Source: Candidatus Methanomethylophilaceae archaeon (GTDB lineage: Archaea; Thermoplasmatota; Thermoplasmata; Methanomassiliicoccales; Methanomethylophilaceae). Taken from it: a stretch of DNA of 24,371 nt. Both the position numbers and the translations under genes were made by a program. This document shows positions 1 to 7,015 of this stretch, one piece after another. How positions within the stretch are numbered: position 1 is the first letter of the stretch; every line of letters begins with the position of its first letter. The notes beneath the pieces are model-generated. The model saw only the letters and a program-made list of their open reading frames with translations, did no database searches and was not told the DNA's origin. The stretch spans positions 1-24,371 of the forward strand of contig JAFSYZ010000112.1 in the NCBI GenBank assembly GCA_017455785.1, read 5' to 3'.

Positions 1-1
1 C

Positions 2-1018
2 GTTTATGTAAGGGATCAGACAGAAGGCAATCGTCTCTATTCCAAGGGTAACTACGGTTATCCCATGAGGGGTGGCGGCATCGAACTCGATCTCATAGAA
101 GCGACGTATCTGGTCGAGAGCAAGAGGTTACAGGTGTTCCTCGGGAAGGAGGAGATGACCTTCGAGGACTTGTTCAATTATTCTGCATCCAATTATTCCG
201 ATTTCGATATCAAATACATGGTGTACCGTGAGCTCCGCGGAAGGGGTATGGTCGTCAAGGTCGAGAGCGGGACGTTCGATATGTCGGTGTTCCCCAGGGG
301 TAAGACTATGAGCAACTCCCGTCCCATCTATCTGGTGAGGGCGGTCTCCGAGCGTGCGGCCTTCGACATCAGTCTGTTCTCCGGTGAGTTGAATCAGACC
401 GAGAACAAGGGTAAGACACTTCTGTATGGTGTCGTGGACGAGGAGGGGGATGTCCTGTACTACAAAATGTCCCATTGCGATCCCAAGGGCGATGTGTTCC
501 CGGAGAAGACCCAGAGGATAACAGGGCAGCTCATAAGGGACCGTGTCTTCGTTTTCGATCCTAACGATTCCATGATTATCTACGAGAACGGATACTTCGG
601 AAAGGTGATCGAGAACGTCCTTCAGATGTCCATCCTGGAAGCCTGTTATCTCATGGGCAGGAAACAGTTGTCCGTGACGATGTCGGGAAAGAAACTGACA
701 TTGGAGGAACTGATGGAGTTCGGCAGGGATTCGCAGGAGGAGTTCGACCTTCGTTTCAAGGCCTATTCCGATGCCAGGTCCAGAGGGCTGATCGTGAAGA
801 CCGGTCTCAAGTACGGTACCCACTTCAGGGCTTACGAGGGTTCTCCCGATGATGTGCACGCCAGATATCTGATGCACGCTGTGGATACATCCAACCGCGC
901 TATGTGGCCCGAGATATCCAGGGCGGTACGCCTGAGCACAGGTGTGAAGAAGGAGTTCCTGTTCTGCAGGATAGGGAAGTCCGTGGAGTACCTTGAGTTC
1001 GAGTGGTTCAGGCCGTGA
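2..1018 (+). CDS. endA: tRNA-splicing endonuclease, fused two-repeat form (5' end outside window)
   Basis: This enzyme cuts introns out of archaeal tRNAs and other RNAs at bulge-helix-bulge sites. The frame is open from base 2, and the residues before the first ATG (65) still look like the family N-terminal domain (an LYSKGNYGYP-like stretch before the IEATYL helix). The true start therefore probably lies upstream of the window. The protein holds two endonuclease repeats. Counting from the ATG at 65, the C-terminal repeat has the likely catalytic triad Tyr257 (HFRAYEG), His265 (DDVHARYL) and Lys295/296 (STGVKKEFLF). The N-terminal repeat, around residues 10-100, keeps the fold but lacks the Tyr and His, so it is structural. 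This is the two-subunit-fusion type known from Archaeoglobus and Thermoplasma. Its 3' end overlaps the convergent DUF998 gene by 11 bases. Confidence 0.93.
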   Translation, partial: VYVRDQTEGNRLYSKGNYGYPMRGGGIELDLIEATYLVESKRLQVFLGKEEMTFEDLFNYSASNYSDFDIKYMVYRELRGRGMVVKVESGTFDMSVFPRGKTMSNSRPIYLVRAVSERAAFDISLFSGELNQTENKGKTLLYGVVDEEGDVLYYKMSHCDPKGDVFPEKTQRITGQLIRDRVFVFDPNDSMIIYENGYFGKVIENVLQMSILEACYLMGRKQLSVTMSGKKLTLEELMEFGRDSQEEFDLRFKAYSDARSRGLIVKTGLKYGTHFRAYEGSPDDVHARYLMHAVDTSNRAMWPEISRAVRLSTGVKKEFLFCRIGKSVEYLEFEWFRP

Positions 1019-1625
1019 TGTCGTTCTCCTTACCGATGCCCACTTTCAGGTTCTTGTATGTGGCACATATGAACCATGTGAACGCCGCCCCGAACGATAT
1101 GATCTGAGCCACACCGTACGGTACGTTCTCTTCTCCCAGTGATAGGTACAATCCCCATACGATGAGTACGAACAATCCGGCGATGGCCACCGGGAGAACA
1201 TATTTCCAGTTACCTTCAAGGACATCCTCTACGCAGATGAATGCCGCTCCGACCAGGAACAGTGATGCGAAGAGCATGGACACCAGGAGGTGTAGGTCGA
1301 AGCTCACTTCCTTCGAGATAGCACCAACCAGGACTAGAACGACGCTGTCCACCAGAAGTACCAGTCCGCCGATTATTGCGAGTTTCCTTCCGTACTTCAG
1401 GTATCCGACGGAGAATATGAAAAGGAATATACCGGATATGATGCAGATGGTGTTGAAGAAGACCTTCGACGGCGATTCCGCTGAACCTAGATCGGAGAAT
1501 GAATTGGCGGTGATGCTCCAGTCAGGATACAGAAGGATGGATATCAGCGACCCTCCGCCCAGGGTGATCGCCATCAGGAACCCTGAGATGGCGAACAGCG
1601 TAGCCGGTTTCATGTCCTTGAACAT
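1008..1625 (-). CDS. DUF998 family six-helix membrane protein
   Basis: The 205-residue product is very hydrophobic, with about six membrane segments at roughly residues 8-32, 54-76, 82-105, 110-131, 142-165 and 170-190. The first extracytoplasmic loop carries NSFSDLG after an aromatic/Thr-rich stretch, the hallmark of the DUF998 family, whose function is unknown. I chose the ATG at 1625 because a TATA-like box on this strand (1649-1655) lies about 27 bases upstream and there is no ribosome-binding site, as expected for a leaderless transcript. A second Met five codons in is possible. The gene converges on endA with an 11-base overlap, leaving no room for a terminator between them. Confidence 0.8.
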   Translation of the reverse strand: MFKDMKPATLFAISGFLMAITLGGGSLISILLYPDWSITANSFSDLGSAESPSKVFFNTICIISGIFLFIFSVGYLKYGRKLAIIGGLVLLVDSVVLVLVGAISKEVSFDLHLLVSMLFASLFLVGAAFICVEDVLEGNWKYVLPVAIAGLFVLIVWGLYLSLGEENVPYGVAQIISFGAAFTWFICATYKNLKVGIGKENDITA

Positions 1626-1648
1626 GGATGAGTGAGATACTTTACGCG

Positions 1649-1655
1649 TATAAAA
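1649..1655 (-). promoter_or_regulatory. TATA-like box for the DUF998 gene
   Basis: TTTTATA on the minus strand is centred about 27 bases before the ATG at 1625, placing transcription start at or next to the start codon (leaderless). Confidence 0.5.
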
Positions 1656-1685
1656 CCCGTCGGCAATTAACGGTTGTCAGTTTGT

Positions 1686-1721
1686 ATAAAAAGACGAAGT
1701 GGGCGCCCTTCCGGGCACCCA
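1686..1721 (-). terminator. Hairpin plus T-run ending the gar1-tfb transcript
   Basis: Bases 1700-1721 form a nine-pair stem (one G-U pair) closed by a GGAA tetraloop when read on the minus strand. A run of five T follows at about 1688-1692. It starts 11 bases after the tfb stop and has the layout of an intrinsic terminator. Confidence 0.65.
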
Positions 1722-1732
1722 TTCGGATAGTT

Positions 1733-2665
1733 TCAGAGCTGGATCTCGATACCGAGTTTCTCGGTGAGTTCCTTGTATCTGTTCCTGATGGTGACCTCTG
1801 TCACTCCTGCCACATCGGCAACCTCTCTCTGCGTCCTGCGCTCGTTGCACAGGATCGATGAGATATAGATGGCAGCGGCGGCCACACCGGTCGGACCCCT
1901 TCCGGAGGTGAGCTCCTTCTCGGATGCGTCCTTCAGGATCTCGGCGGCCTTGCTCTGTACCTCTCCCGAGAGCTTCAGTTCGGAACAGAACCTCTGGACG
2001 TAGTCCTGAGGTTTGGTGGGCATCAGTTTGAGCTTGAGCTCACGTGTCATGAACCTGTAGGTCCTTCCGATCTCCTTCCTTCCGACACGGCTCGAGTTAG
2101 CAACTTCGTCCAATGTCCTGGGGACACCGCACTGTCTGCATGCGGCGTACAGCGATGCTGCAACGACGCCTTCGATGGACCTTCCTCTGATCAGGTTCTT
2201 GTTGACCGCTTTCCTGTAGATCATTGCAGCGGTCTCCCTGACGTTCCTCGGCAGACCCATCGCGGATGCCATCCTGTCCAGTTCGGACAGTGCGAATGCC
2301 AGGTTCCTCTCGGTAGCGTTGGAGACACGGATCCTTCTCTGCCATTTCCTGAGTCTGTACAGCTGGGCCCTGTTCCTTGTAGGAATGCTCTTCCCGTAGC
2401 TGTCCTTGTTCTTCCATGAGATTTCGGTCGAAAGACCCTTGTCGTGAATGGTGTACGTCATCGGGGCACCGGTACGCGCCCTCTTCTCACCCTGCTCGAC
2501 ATCGAATGCTCTCCACTCAGGCCCTTGGTCGATGAACTGGTCATCCAGGACCAGTCCGCAATCCTCACAAATGAGCTCCCCTCTTTCGTAATCACGAACT
2601 AGGTGTTTGCTCCCGCATTCGGGACATTTCTCGACCTCTTCAGTTCCTTCTCTTACCTTTGCCAT
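1733..2665 (-). CDS. tfb: Transcription initiation factor IIB (TFB)
   Basis: TFB bridges TBP on the promoter and RNA polymerase in archaeal transcription initiation. The 310-residue product has an N-terminal zinc ribbon (Cys14, Cys17, Cys33, Cys36), a B-reader/linker region around residues 45-85 ([17 protein letters not shown]), and two cyclin-like repeats from about residue 110 to the end, including [17 protein letters not shown] and [16 protein letters not shown]. An ATG 12 codons further upstream exists, but GGGGAGG six bases before 2665 and the family's usual N-terminus fix the start at 2665. The start lies inside the end of gar1 (26-base overlap), so the two are co-transcribed, an arrangement common in Euryarchaeota. 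A hairpin terminator follows. Confidence 0.96.
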   Translation of the reverse strand: MAKVREGTEEVEKCPECGSKHLVRDYERGELICEDCGLVLDDQFIDQGPEWRAFDVEQGEKRARTGAPMTYTIHDKGLSTEISWKNKDSYGKSIPTRNRAQLYRLRKWQRRIRVSNATERNLAFALSELDRMASAMGLPRNVRETAAMIYRKAVNKNLIRGRSIEGVVAASLYAACRQCGVPRTLDEVANSSRVGRKEIGRTYRFMTRELKLKLMPTKPQDYVQRFCSELKLSGEVQSKAAEILKDASEKELTSGRGPTGVAAAAIYISSILCNERRTQREVADVAGVTEVTIRNRYKELTEKLGIEIQL

Positions 2666-2900
2666 GTTTGGCCTCCCCTTTGAAGAACACCTTCTTCCCA
2701 ACTATGTCGTTCTGGACCTTCCCGTCTGTGCACGATACAGTGACGTATGGTCCGTCGACAGGGCCGAAGATGCGTTTGACCGTACCTATCCTGTTACCTT
2801 TCGAGTCGAAGATGGGGTCATCGGTCTCGGGTGTGTACGAAGCCTTCACGACGAATCTCCCCTCACCGGAGAAGGTCTCAACGACACCCAGACATTCCAT
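2640..2900 (-). CDS. gar1: H/ACA RNA-protein complex component Gar1
   Basis: Gar1 is a core protein of H/ACA ribonucleoproteins, where it helps Cbf5 turn over substrate during RNA-guided pseudouridylation of rRNA. The 86-residue product fits the archaeal family: a small beta-barrel core ([15 protein letters not shown], and the [14 protein letters not shown] turn) and a short basic Gly/Lys tail (residues 75-86). The open frame extends 23 codons further upstream, but GAGAGG before 2900 and the family N-terminus support 2900. The tail overlaps the tfb start, so both come from one transcript. A TATA-like box on this strand at 2958-2966 would give a leader of roughly 35 bases, long enough for the ribosome-binding site. 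Confidence 0.88.
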   Translation of the reverse strand: MECLGVVETFSGEGRFVVKASYTPETDDPIFDSKGNRIGTVKRIFGPVDGPYVTVSCTDGKVQNDIVGKKVFFKGEAKHGKGKRRN

Positions 2901-2957
2901 TGTAAATCGCCTCTCAAGAACAGTAGGATAATAACAAGGCAGTGTAAGGGCACTTCG

Positions 2958-2966
2958 TATATAAAA
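2958..2966 (-). promoter_or_regulatory. TATA-like box for gar1-tfb
   Basis: TTTTATATA on the minus strand lies about 60 bases before the gar1 ATG. It predicts a start near 2935 and a short leader with a ribosome-binding site. Confidence 0.55.
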
Positions 2967-2970
2967 CATT

Positions 2971-3095
2971 GGATATCCTTTATATTCGAGTAAAATCGAG
3001 TATTTAAACAGAACTCTATTTTAGGATAGTCGAATCCAAATCGGTAGTATATAAATGAAACATATCCTGGATTAGGAATCCATCGAGTTTCGGAT
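2971..3095. repeat. Cluster of GGAT/ATCC half-sites, possible operators
   Basis: Eight copies of GGAT or ATCC fall in 125 bases: GGATATCC (2971-2978), GGAT-6-ATCC (3024-3037), ATCC-1-GGAT-5-ATCC (3064-3081), and a single GGAT at 3092. About one would be expected by chance. Most are paired as inverted repeats, the usual shape of a dimeric regulator site. They lie between the divergent gar1-tfb and purE promoters. The regulator is unknown. Confidence 0.4.
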
Positions 3096-3176
3096 GCAGT
3101 TCGATAGTCACTTTCTAATCGTGGTGCTTTACATGCCACTGGTCCAGTGCAGACCGGCAGGAGCGTGTGCGCGCGA

Positions 3177-3189
3177 TTAAAATTAATAA
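3177..3189 (+). promoter_or_regulatory. AT-rich TATA-like box for purE
   Basis: TTAAAATTAATAA ends 24 bases before the purE ATG at 3213, and no ribosome-binding site is present. This fits a leaderless start. Confidence 0.5.
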
Positions 3190-3212
3190 CGAATGATGTA
3201 ATCGTACATCCG

Positions 3213-3689
3213 ATGCCTGAAGTCCTCATCATCATGGGTAGCAAGAGCGACCTGCCGGTCGCCGAGAAGGCTACCGCACTTCTCAAGAGATTCGAAATCA
3301 GTTACGAGATGGCCGTCGCATCGGCCCACAGGACACCGAAGAGGGTGGAGGAGTTGGTAAAGGATACCGATGCCTCGGTCCTCATCGCGATCGCCGGAAT
3401 GTCCGCAGCGCTCCCCGGAGTCATGGCCTCGTTCACTACAAAACCGATCATAGGCGTCCCTGTGAGCGGTAAGATGACATTGGATGCCATCCTCTCCATA
3501 GTACAGATGCCACCCGGTATACCAGTGGCTTCCGTCGGATTGGACAGGGGTGACAACGCAGCCATATTGGCAGCGGAGATCCTCGCAGTCAATGATGAAA
3601 AGCTGCGCAAGGCGCTCTGTGATTACAGGAAGGAGATGGCGGACAAGGTACTGAAGGATTCCAAGGAGGTATCGGATGTTCAAAGCTGA
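3213..3689 (+). CDS. purE: 5-(carboxyamino)imidazole ribonucleotide mutase or AIR carboxylase (PurE)
   Basis: PurE makes 4-carboxy-AIR in de novo purine synthesis. The 158-residue product begins with the Rossmann motif MGSKSDLP, followed by SAHRTP (ligand-binding His), [13 protein letters not shown] and the [16 protein letters not shown] signature. The sequence looks closer to class I (N5-CAIR mutase) than to class II (CO2-using), but that needs a tree. The open frame extends upstream to 3147, but the family N-terminus and the AT-rich box 24-36 bases upstream support 3213. Its end overlaps guaAb by 14 bases, so it opens a purine operon with two GMP synthase genes. Confidence 0.93.
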   Translation: MPEVLIIMGSKSDLPVAEKATALLKRFEISYEMAVASAHRTPKRVEELVKDTDASVLIAIAGMSAALPGVMASFTTKPIIGVPVSGKMTLDAILSIVQMPPGIPVASVGLDRGDNAAILAAEILAVNDEKLRKALCDYRKEMADKVLKDSKEVSDVQS

Positions 3690-4623
3690 CAGGTTCTCGG
3701 ATGAGCAGATTTCCCTGATCAAGGAGAAGATTGATGGCAAAGCTATCATTGCATGCTCTGGAGGGGTGGACAGCATGGTCGCCGCCGTCCTGGCCAGCAA
3801 GGCTATAGGGGACAGGCTCCTGGCGATCTATGTCGACACTGGCATGATGAGGAAGGGCGAGACGGACGAGGTCCGCGGTATGCTTCAGGATCTCGGTGTC
3901 AACTTCAGGATAGTGGATGCCAGTCAGGAGTACTTCGATGCATTGGCGGGCGTAACGGAACCTGAACAGAAGAGGAAGATCATCGGTGAGAAGTTCATAC
4001 GTGTTTTCGAGAGGGAGGCCAAGGGATTCGGCGCCAAATATCTCGTGCAGGGTACCATCGCACCGGATTGGATAGAATCGGGTGACGGTGTCAGGGACAC
4101 GATAAAATCTCATCATAACGTAGGCGGACTGCCCAAGGATATGGGTATGGAACTATGCGAACCCCTGAGGGACCTCTACAAGGACGAGGTCAGGGAGGTT
4201 GCGAGATACCTCGGTATCAAATCATCCGAGAGACAGCCGTTCCCCGGACCAGGATTGGCGGTCAGATGTCTCGGGGAGATAACCCCGGAGAATATCGAGA
4301 TCGTGCGCGAGGCGTGCTTCATCGTCGAAGATGAGATACAGAAAGCCGTTGCGGCCGGTAAGATGGAGATGCCATGGCAATACTTCGCGGCACTCCTCCC
4401 ATCCAAATCGGTGGGTGTGCAGGGTGACAGGAGAGCCTACGGAAGAACGATCGTCGTCCGTGCAGTGTCATCTTTCGACGCCATGACAGCCGAGTTCTCA
4501 AGGATACCGTTGGATGTTCTGGACAAGATATCCAGAAGGATTACAAACACTATGAAGGACCAGGTCAACCGCGTGGTCTATGACATTACGAACAAACCTC
4601 CCGCGACCATAGAGTGGGAATGA
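3676..4623 (+). CDS. guaAb: GMP synthase, ATP-pyrophosphatase subunit B (archaeal type)
   Basis: This subunit activates XMP with ATP and aminates it to GMP, using ammonia from a separate glutaminase subunit (GuaAa), which is not in this window. The 315-residue product has the PP-loop SGGVDS at residues 28-33, [22 protein letters not shown] and the family C-terminus [18 protein letters not shown], so both the ATP-pyrophosphatase and dimerisation domains are complete. GGAGG at 3664-3668, seven bases upstream, supports this start, which lies inside the end of purE. A second, divergent copy follows 17 bases downstream. The name is sure; which of the two copies is the housekeeping enzyme is not. 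Confidence 0.92.
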   Translation: MFKADRFSDEQISLIKEKIDGKAIIACSGGVDSMVAAVLASKAIGDRLLAIYVDTGMMRKGETDEVRGMLQDLGVNFRIVDASQEYFDALAGVTEPEQKRKIIGEKFIRVFEREAKGFGAKYLVQGTIAPDWIESGDGVRDTIKSHHNVGGLPKDMGMELCEPLRDLYKDEVREVARYLGIKSSERQPFPGPGLAVRCLGEITPENIEIVREACFIVEDEIQKAVAAGKMEMPWQYFAALLPSKSVGVQGDRRAYGRTIVVRAVSSFDAMTAEFSRIPLDVLDKISRRITNTMKDQVNRVVYDITNKPPATIEWE

Positions 4624-4640
4624 ATCACACAGGTGGAAAC

Positions 4641-5624
4641 ATGACAGACAGCAATGTACGTCCCAAGGACATGGAAAGGATCACCACGCCGGCATTGGCG
4701 AAGGCGTTCATAGACGAACAGATAAAGGCGATGAAGGAGCAGATAGGTGACGGAAAGGTCATCCTCGCGCTGTCCGGAGGGGTGGATTCCTCCGTCGTCG
4801 CGGCACTCCTGATCAAGGCCATCGGTAAGAACCTGACATGCGTGCATGTTAACCATGGTCTCCTCCGTAAAGGGGAGCCGGAGCAGGTGGTGAAGGTCTT
4901 CCGTGACGAGATGGACGCGAACCTCGTATACGTTGATGCGGTGGACCGTTTCCTCGACAAGCTTAAGGATGTCTCCGATCCGGAGAAGAAGAGGAAGATC
5001 ATCGGTGCGGAGTTCATCAAGGTGTTCGAGGAGGAGGCACGCAAGGTCGAGGGAGTCAGATTCCTCGCCCAGGGTACGATATATCCAGATATCCTGGAAT
5101 CCAACGGTGTCAAGGCCCACCACAATGTCGGCGGAATGCCCGAGGACTTCGATTTCGAACTGGTCGAGCCCGTGAAGCTGCTGTTCAAGGATGAGGTACG
5201 TGTCGTCGGTAAGGAATTGGGCCTTCCTGACAACATGGTCTACCGTCAGCCCTTCCCCGGACCCGGACTCGGTGTACGCTGCACAGGTGCGATCACCCGT
5301 GACAGGCTCGAGGCTGTCAGGGAGTCCGATGCCATCCTGCGCGAGGAGTTCGCCAAGGCAGGACTGGAAGGTAAGGTATGGCAGTACTTCACAGTAGTGC
5401 CAGATTACCGTTCGACCGGTGTCAAGGACGGGAAGCGCCTCTGGGATTGGCCCGTCATCATCCGTGCCGTTAACACGAAGGATGCCATGACCGCCACCGT
5501 CGAGGAGGTACCGTGGCCGCTGCTGAACAAGATCACGCAGCGTATCCTGACAGAGGTCAAGGGAGTGAACCGTGTGCTTTACGACCTCTCCCCCAAGCCA
5601 TGCGCCACCATCGAGTGGGAATGA
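4641..5624 (+). CDS. Second GMP synthase ATP-pyrophosphatase paralog (GuaAb-like, divergent)
   Basis: The 327-residue product is also a complete GuaA C-terminal half: PP-loop SGGVDS at residues 45-50, [23 protein letters not shown] and a final CATIEWE. It has no glutaminase domain. Relative to its neighbour it has an N-terminal extension of about 17 residues and a changed stretch near residues 255-300 (STGVKDGKRLWDWPVIIRAV, KDAMTATVEEVPWPLL), where the first copy has the more usual [18 protein letters not shown]. This looks like a distinct clade, possibly of bacterial origin, rather than a recent duplicate. AGGTGG at 4631-4636 decides the start at 4641 over ATGs at 4614 and 4620. A strong hairpin follows. 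It probably makes GMP; a related XMP-like substrate is possible. Confidence 0.85.
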   Translation: MTDSNVRPKDMERITTPALAKAFIDEQIKAMKEQIGDGKVILALSGGVDSSVVAALLIKAIGKNLTCVHVNHGLLRKGEPEQVVKVFRDEMDANLVYVDAVDRFLDKLKDVSDPEKKRKIIGAEFIKVFEEEARKVEGVRFLAQGTIYPDILESNGVKAHHNVGGMPEDFDFELVEPVKLLFKDEVRVVGKELGLPDNMVYRQPFPGPGLGVRCTGAITRDRLEAVRESDAILREEFAKAGLEGKVWQYFTVVPDYRSTGVKDGKRLWDWPVIIRAVNTKDAMTATVEEVPWPLLNKITQRILTEVKGVNRVLYDLSPKPCATIEWE

Positions 5625-5635
5625 AATCATAGAAA

Positions 5636-5668
5636 GGACGGGGTACACCCCGTCCCCTACATTTATAT
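5636..5668 (+). terminator. Hairpin after the purine operon
   Basis: GGACGGGG (5636-5643) and CCCCGTCC (5648-5655) pair perfectly around a four-base loop, starting 11 bases after the second guaAb stop. A short AT-rich stretch follows but no long T-run, so it may work as a terminator or as an RNA-end stabiliser. The following CATTTATATC could also be a promoter element of the next gene. Confidence 0.55.
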
Positions 5669-5729
5669 CGACATCCGAGCACGTTCGAGTGCCCCAATAA
5701 TTATCTACGTTCCATCATTAACATGTGGT

Positions 5730-6203
5730 ATGTTCAAGAGGTCCGTATCGAAGGACAGGATGAAGGTACTCTTCGTCGATGAGAGGAACGACCTGCAGTC
5801 ACAGGTCGCGGAGTATTTCGTGAAGGAGATGTTCGGCGACATGTACGACGTGTACAGTGCAGGACCAACATGCGACTACGTGGACTGCGAGCTCATATCC
5901 GTGATGTACCAGCTTACTTATGACATCAGGATGGGGACATCCAAGGATTTCAACAACAAGGAACTGCCCGAATCCTTCGATGCCATCATCTACCTTGAGA
6001 AGGCGACCTATGACAGGATCAAGGACATTGTCCCGTGGAAGACTCCGAAATGCCTTCACGATTTCGGAAGGAAGGAGAACTTCGAAGATGCCACCGATGA
6101 CGTCGAATTGTACGAATGCTACAAGAGGTTGATCGAATCTGTGAAAGCATGGGTGGAAGAGAACTTCGATGACCCGGCCAAGGTTAGATCAATGGTAGCA
6201 TGA
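5730..6203 (+). CDS. Low-molecular-weight phosphatase/arsenate reductase-fold protein, catalytic residues lost
   Basis: The 157-residue product resembles the LMW protein tyrosine phosphatase/ArsC fold at its N-terminus: KVLFVDERNDLQSQVAEYF, then a YSAG strand typical of the family. The phosphate loop C-x2-N-x2-R-S is altered. Counting from 5730, the nucleophile Cys is Asp17 and the Arg is Gln23, while Asn20 and Ser24 remain. The usual Asp-Pro acid loop is also replaced (HDFG near residue 115). It cannot be a normal Cys phosphatase and may bind a ligand or partner instead. The start is uncertain. 5730 fits a leaderless start from an AT-rich box at 5697-5706, while 5760 has AAGGA upstream and matches the family N-terminus. 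Its stop overlaps tsr3 (ATGA), so the two are co-transcribed. Confidence 0.65.
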   Translation: MFKRSVSKDRMKVLFVDERNDLQSQVAEYFVKEMFGDMYDVYSAGPTCDYVDCELISVMYQLTYDIRMGTSKDFNNKELPESFDAIIYLEKATYDRIKDIVPWKTPKCLHDFGRKENFEDATDDVELYECYKRLIESVKAWVEENFDDPAKVRSMVA

Positions 6204-6715
6204 TCCCAGTTCTGGTCTATGATAAGAATCAATGCGATCCCAAGAAGTGTACCGCCAAGCGCATGCTGAAATTCGGTCTCGCCAAGGAGGTGAAGTCGCT
6301 TTCGGCGATCCCAAACGGTTCGATCGTGCTTTCGCCATTCGCGGAGAAGGCCCTGTCCCCGGATGACATAAGGTACGCCAGACACGGTCTTGTTGTCATG
6401 GACCTGACATGGACGAACATAGACGATTTCCCTAGACCAAGGAATACGAACGACCGTGCATTGCCATATCTTCTGGCATCCAATCCGATCAACTGGGGCA
6501 GGCCCATGGAGCTCAACAGCGCGGAGGCGGTGATGGCCTCCCTCATCATCATGGGCGAGAGGGAACAGGCGGATTCGTTCATGGGAAGGTTCAATTGGGC
6601 GCCGGAGTTCATGAGACTCAACGGGAACCTCTTGGACGATTACAGTAGGGCGAAGGACAGTTCGGAGATAATCCGTATCCAGAACGAGTACATCGAATCC
6701 ATACGCAAAGGATGA
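6200..6715 (+). CDS. tsr3: 16S rRNA aminocarboxypropyltransferase Tsr3
   Basis: Tsr3 transfers the aminocarboxypropyl group of S-adenosylmethionine to a hypermodified uridine/pseudouridine of small-subunit rRNA late in ribosome assembly. The 171-residue product has the N-terminal RLI-like segment CDPKKCTAKRML (residues 12-23) and the family core (DUF367) with ALPYLLASNPINWGRP and LNSAEAVMASLIIMGE, close to the usual archaeal length. The start overlaps the stop of the phosphatase-like gene by four bases (ATGA), so the two are translationally coupled. No terminator is obvious before the next promoter at about 6732. Confidence 0.9.
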   Translation: MIPVLVYDKNQCDPKKCTAKRMLKFGLAKEVKSLSAIPNGSIVLSPFAEKALSPDDIRYARHGLVVMDLTWTNIDDFPRPRNTNDRALPYLLASNPINWGRPMELNSAEAVMASLIIMGEREQADSFMGRFNWAPEFMRLNGNLLDDYSRAKDSSEIIRIQNEYIESIRKG

Positions 6716-6731
6716 GGGGCCGAATCATCGC

Positions 6732-6740
6732 TTTATTATA
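6732..6740 (+). promoter_or_regulatory. TATA-like box for the mcm operon
   Basis: TTTATTATA lies 24-32 bases before the ATG at 6764 and no ribosome-binding site is present. It fits a leaderless start for the gene ahead of mcm. Confidence 0.5.
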
Positions 6741-6763
6741 GGTAACGTCTTTTAGGTTTCCAC

Positions 6764-7015
6764 ATGATCGTCGGCGACGTGGTCCGGTATGTTTGGACGG
6801 CTTTCGGGAACGAGAAGTTATCGACCAGCGAGGCGGAGGCACGCCTTGTGGAGCTGTTCGACTACCACTGTCCGGATGATTTCGCCAAGACCCTGATGAA
6901 ATTCAAGAAGGCGGGATTCGTGAAAGGCGAGGTCTCGATGGAGAAGGGCGGATGGGTCTGGTGGGTCGACGATGAATGCAGATCAAAGGATCCTACGGAG
7001 GTGAGCATAAGATGA
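6764..7015 (+). CDS. Small unknown protein in the mcm operon, possible winged helix
   Basis: I do not recognise this 83-residue protein. It begins with a helix-like segment, then SEAEARLVELFDYHC and DDFAKTLMKFKKAGFVKGEV, which could be the second and third helices of a winged-helix fold. A beta-rich stretch with several Trp (GGWVWWVDDE, residues 62-71) could be the wing. A TATA-like box just upstream suggests a leaderless start at 6764. Its stop overlaps the mcm ATG by four bases (ATGA at 7012-7015), and the mcm ribosome-binding site lies within its last codons. It is therefore a real translated gene tied to mcm expression. A replication role is only an inference from position. Confidence 0.7.
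   Translation: MIVGDVVRYVWTAFGNEKLSTSEAEARLVELFDYHCPDDFAKTLMKFKKAGFVKGEVSMEKGGWVWWVDDECRSKDPTEVSIR

Larger units (their letters stand above)
2901..3212. promoter_or_regulatory. 312-base divergent intergenic region between gar1-tfb and purE
   Basis: There is no convincing ORF, tRNA or known RNA here. It holds a minus-strand TATA-like box for gar1 (2958-2966) and AT-rich boxes in the plus direction at 2979-2986, 3048-3056 and 3177-3189. The last fits a leaderless purE start. The box at 3048 could start an unannotated RNA near 3078 or a long purE leader. Short hairpins can be drawn: 6 pairs at 3083-3106, and the perfect 13-base inverted repeat CACTGGTCCAGTG near 3137-3149. The half-site cluster in it is listed separately. 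Confidence 0.5.

Noticed and set aside
1628..1861. Plus-strand frame beginning between the DUF998 gene and tfb
   Set aside because: Runs through the tfb terminator and antisense to tfb; no supporting signals.
2901..3212. tRNA or other known RNA gene in the large intergenic region
   Set aside because: TTCGA-like and GTCGAATCC stretches suggested a T-arm, but stems do not pair as a cloverleaf and no CCA-side acceptor stem is found.
4578..5648. 356-codon minus-strand frame
   Set aside because: Complete shadow of the second guaAb; composition is a mirror of the sense codons and no family motif is seen.
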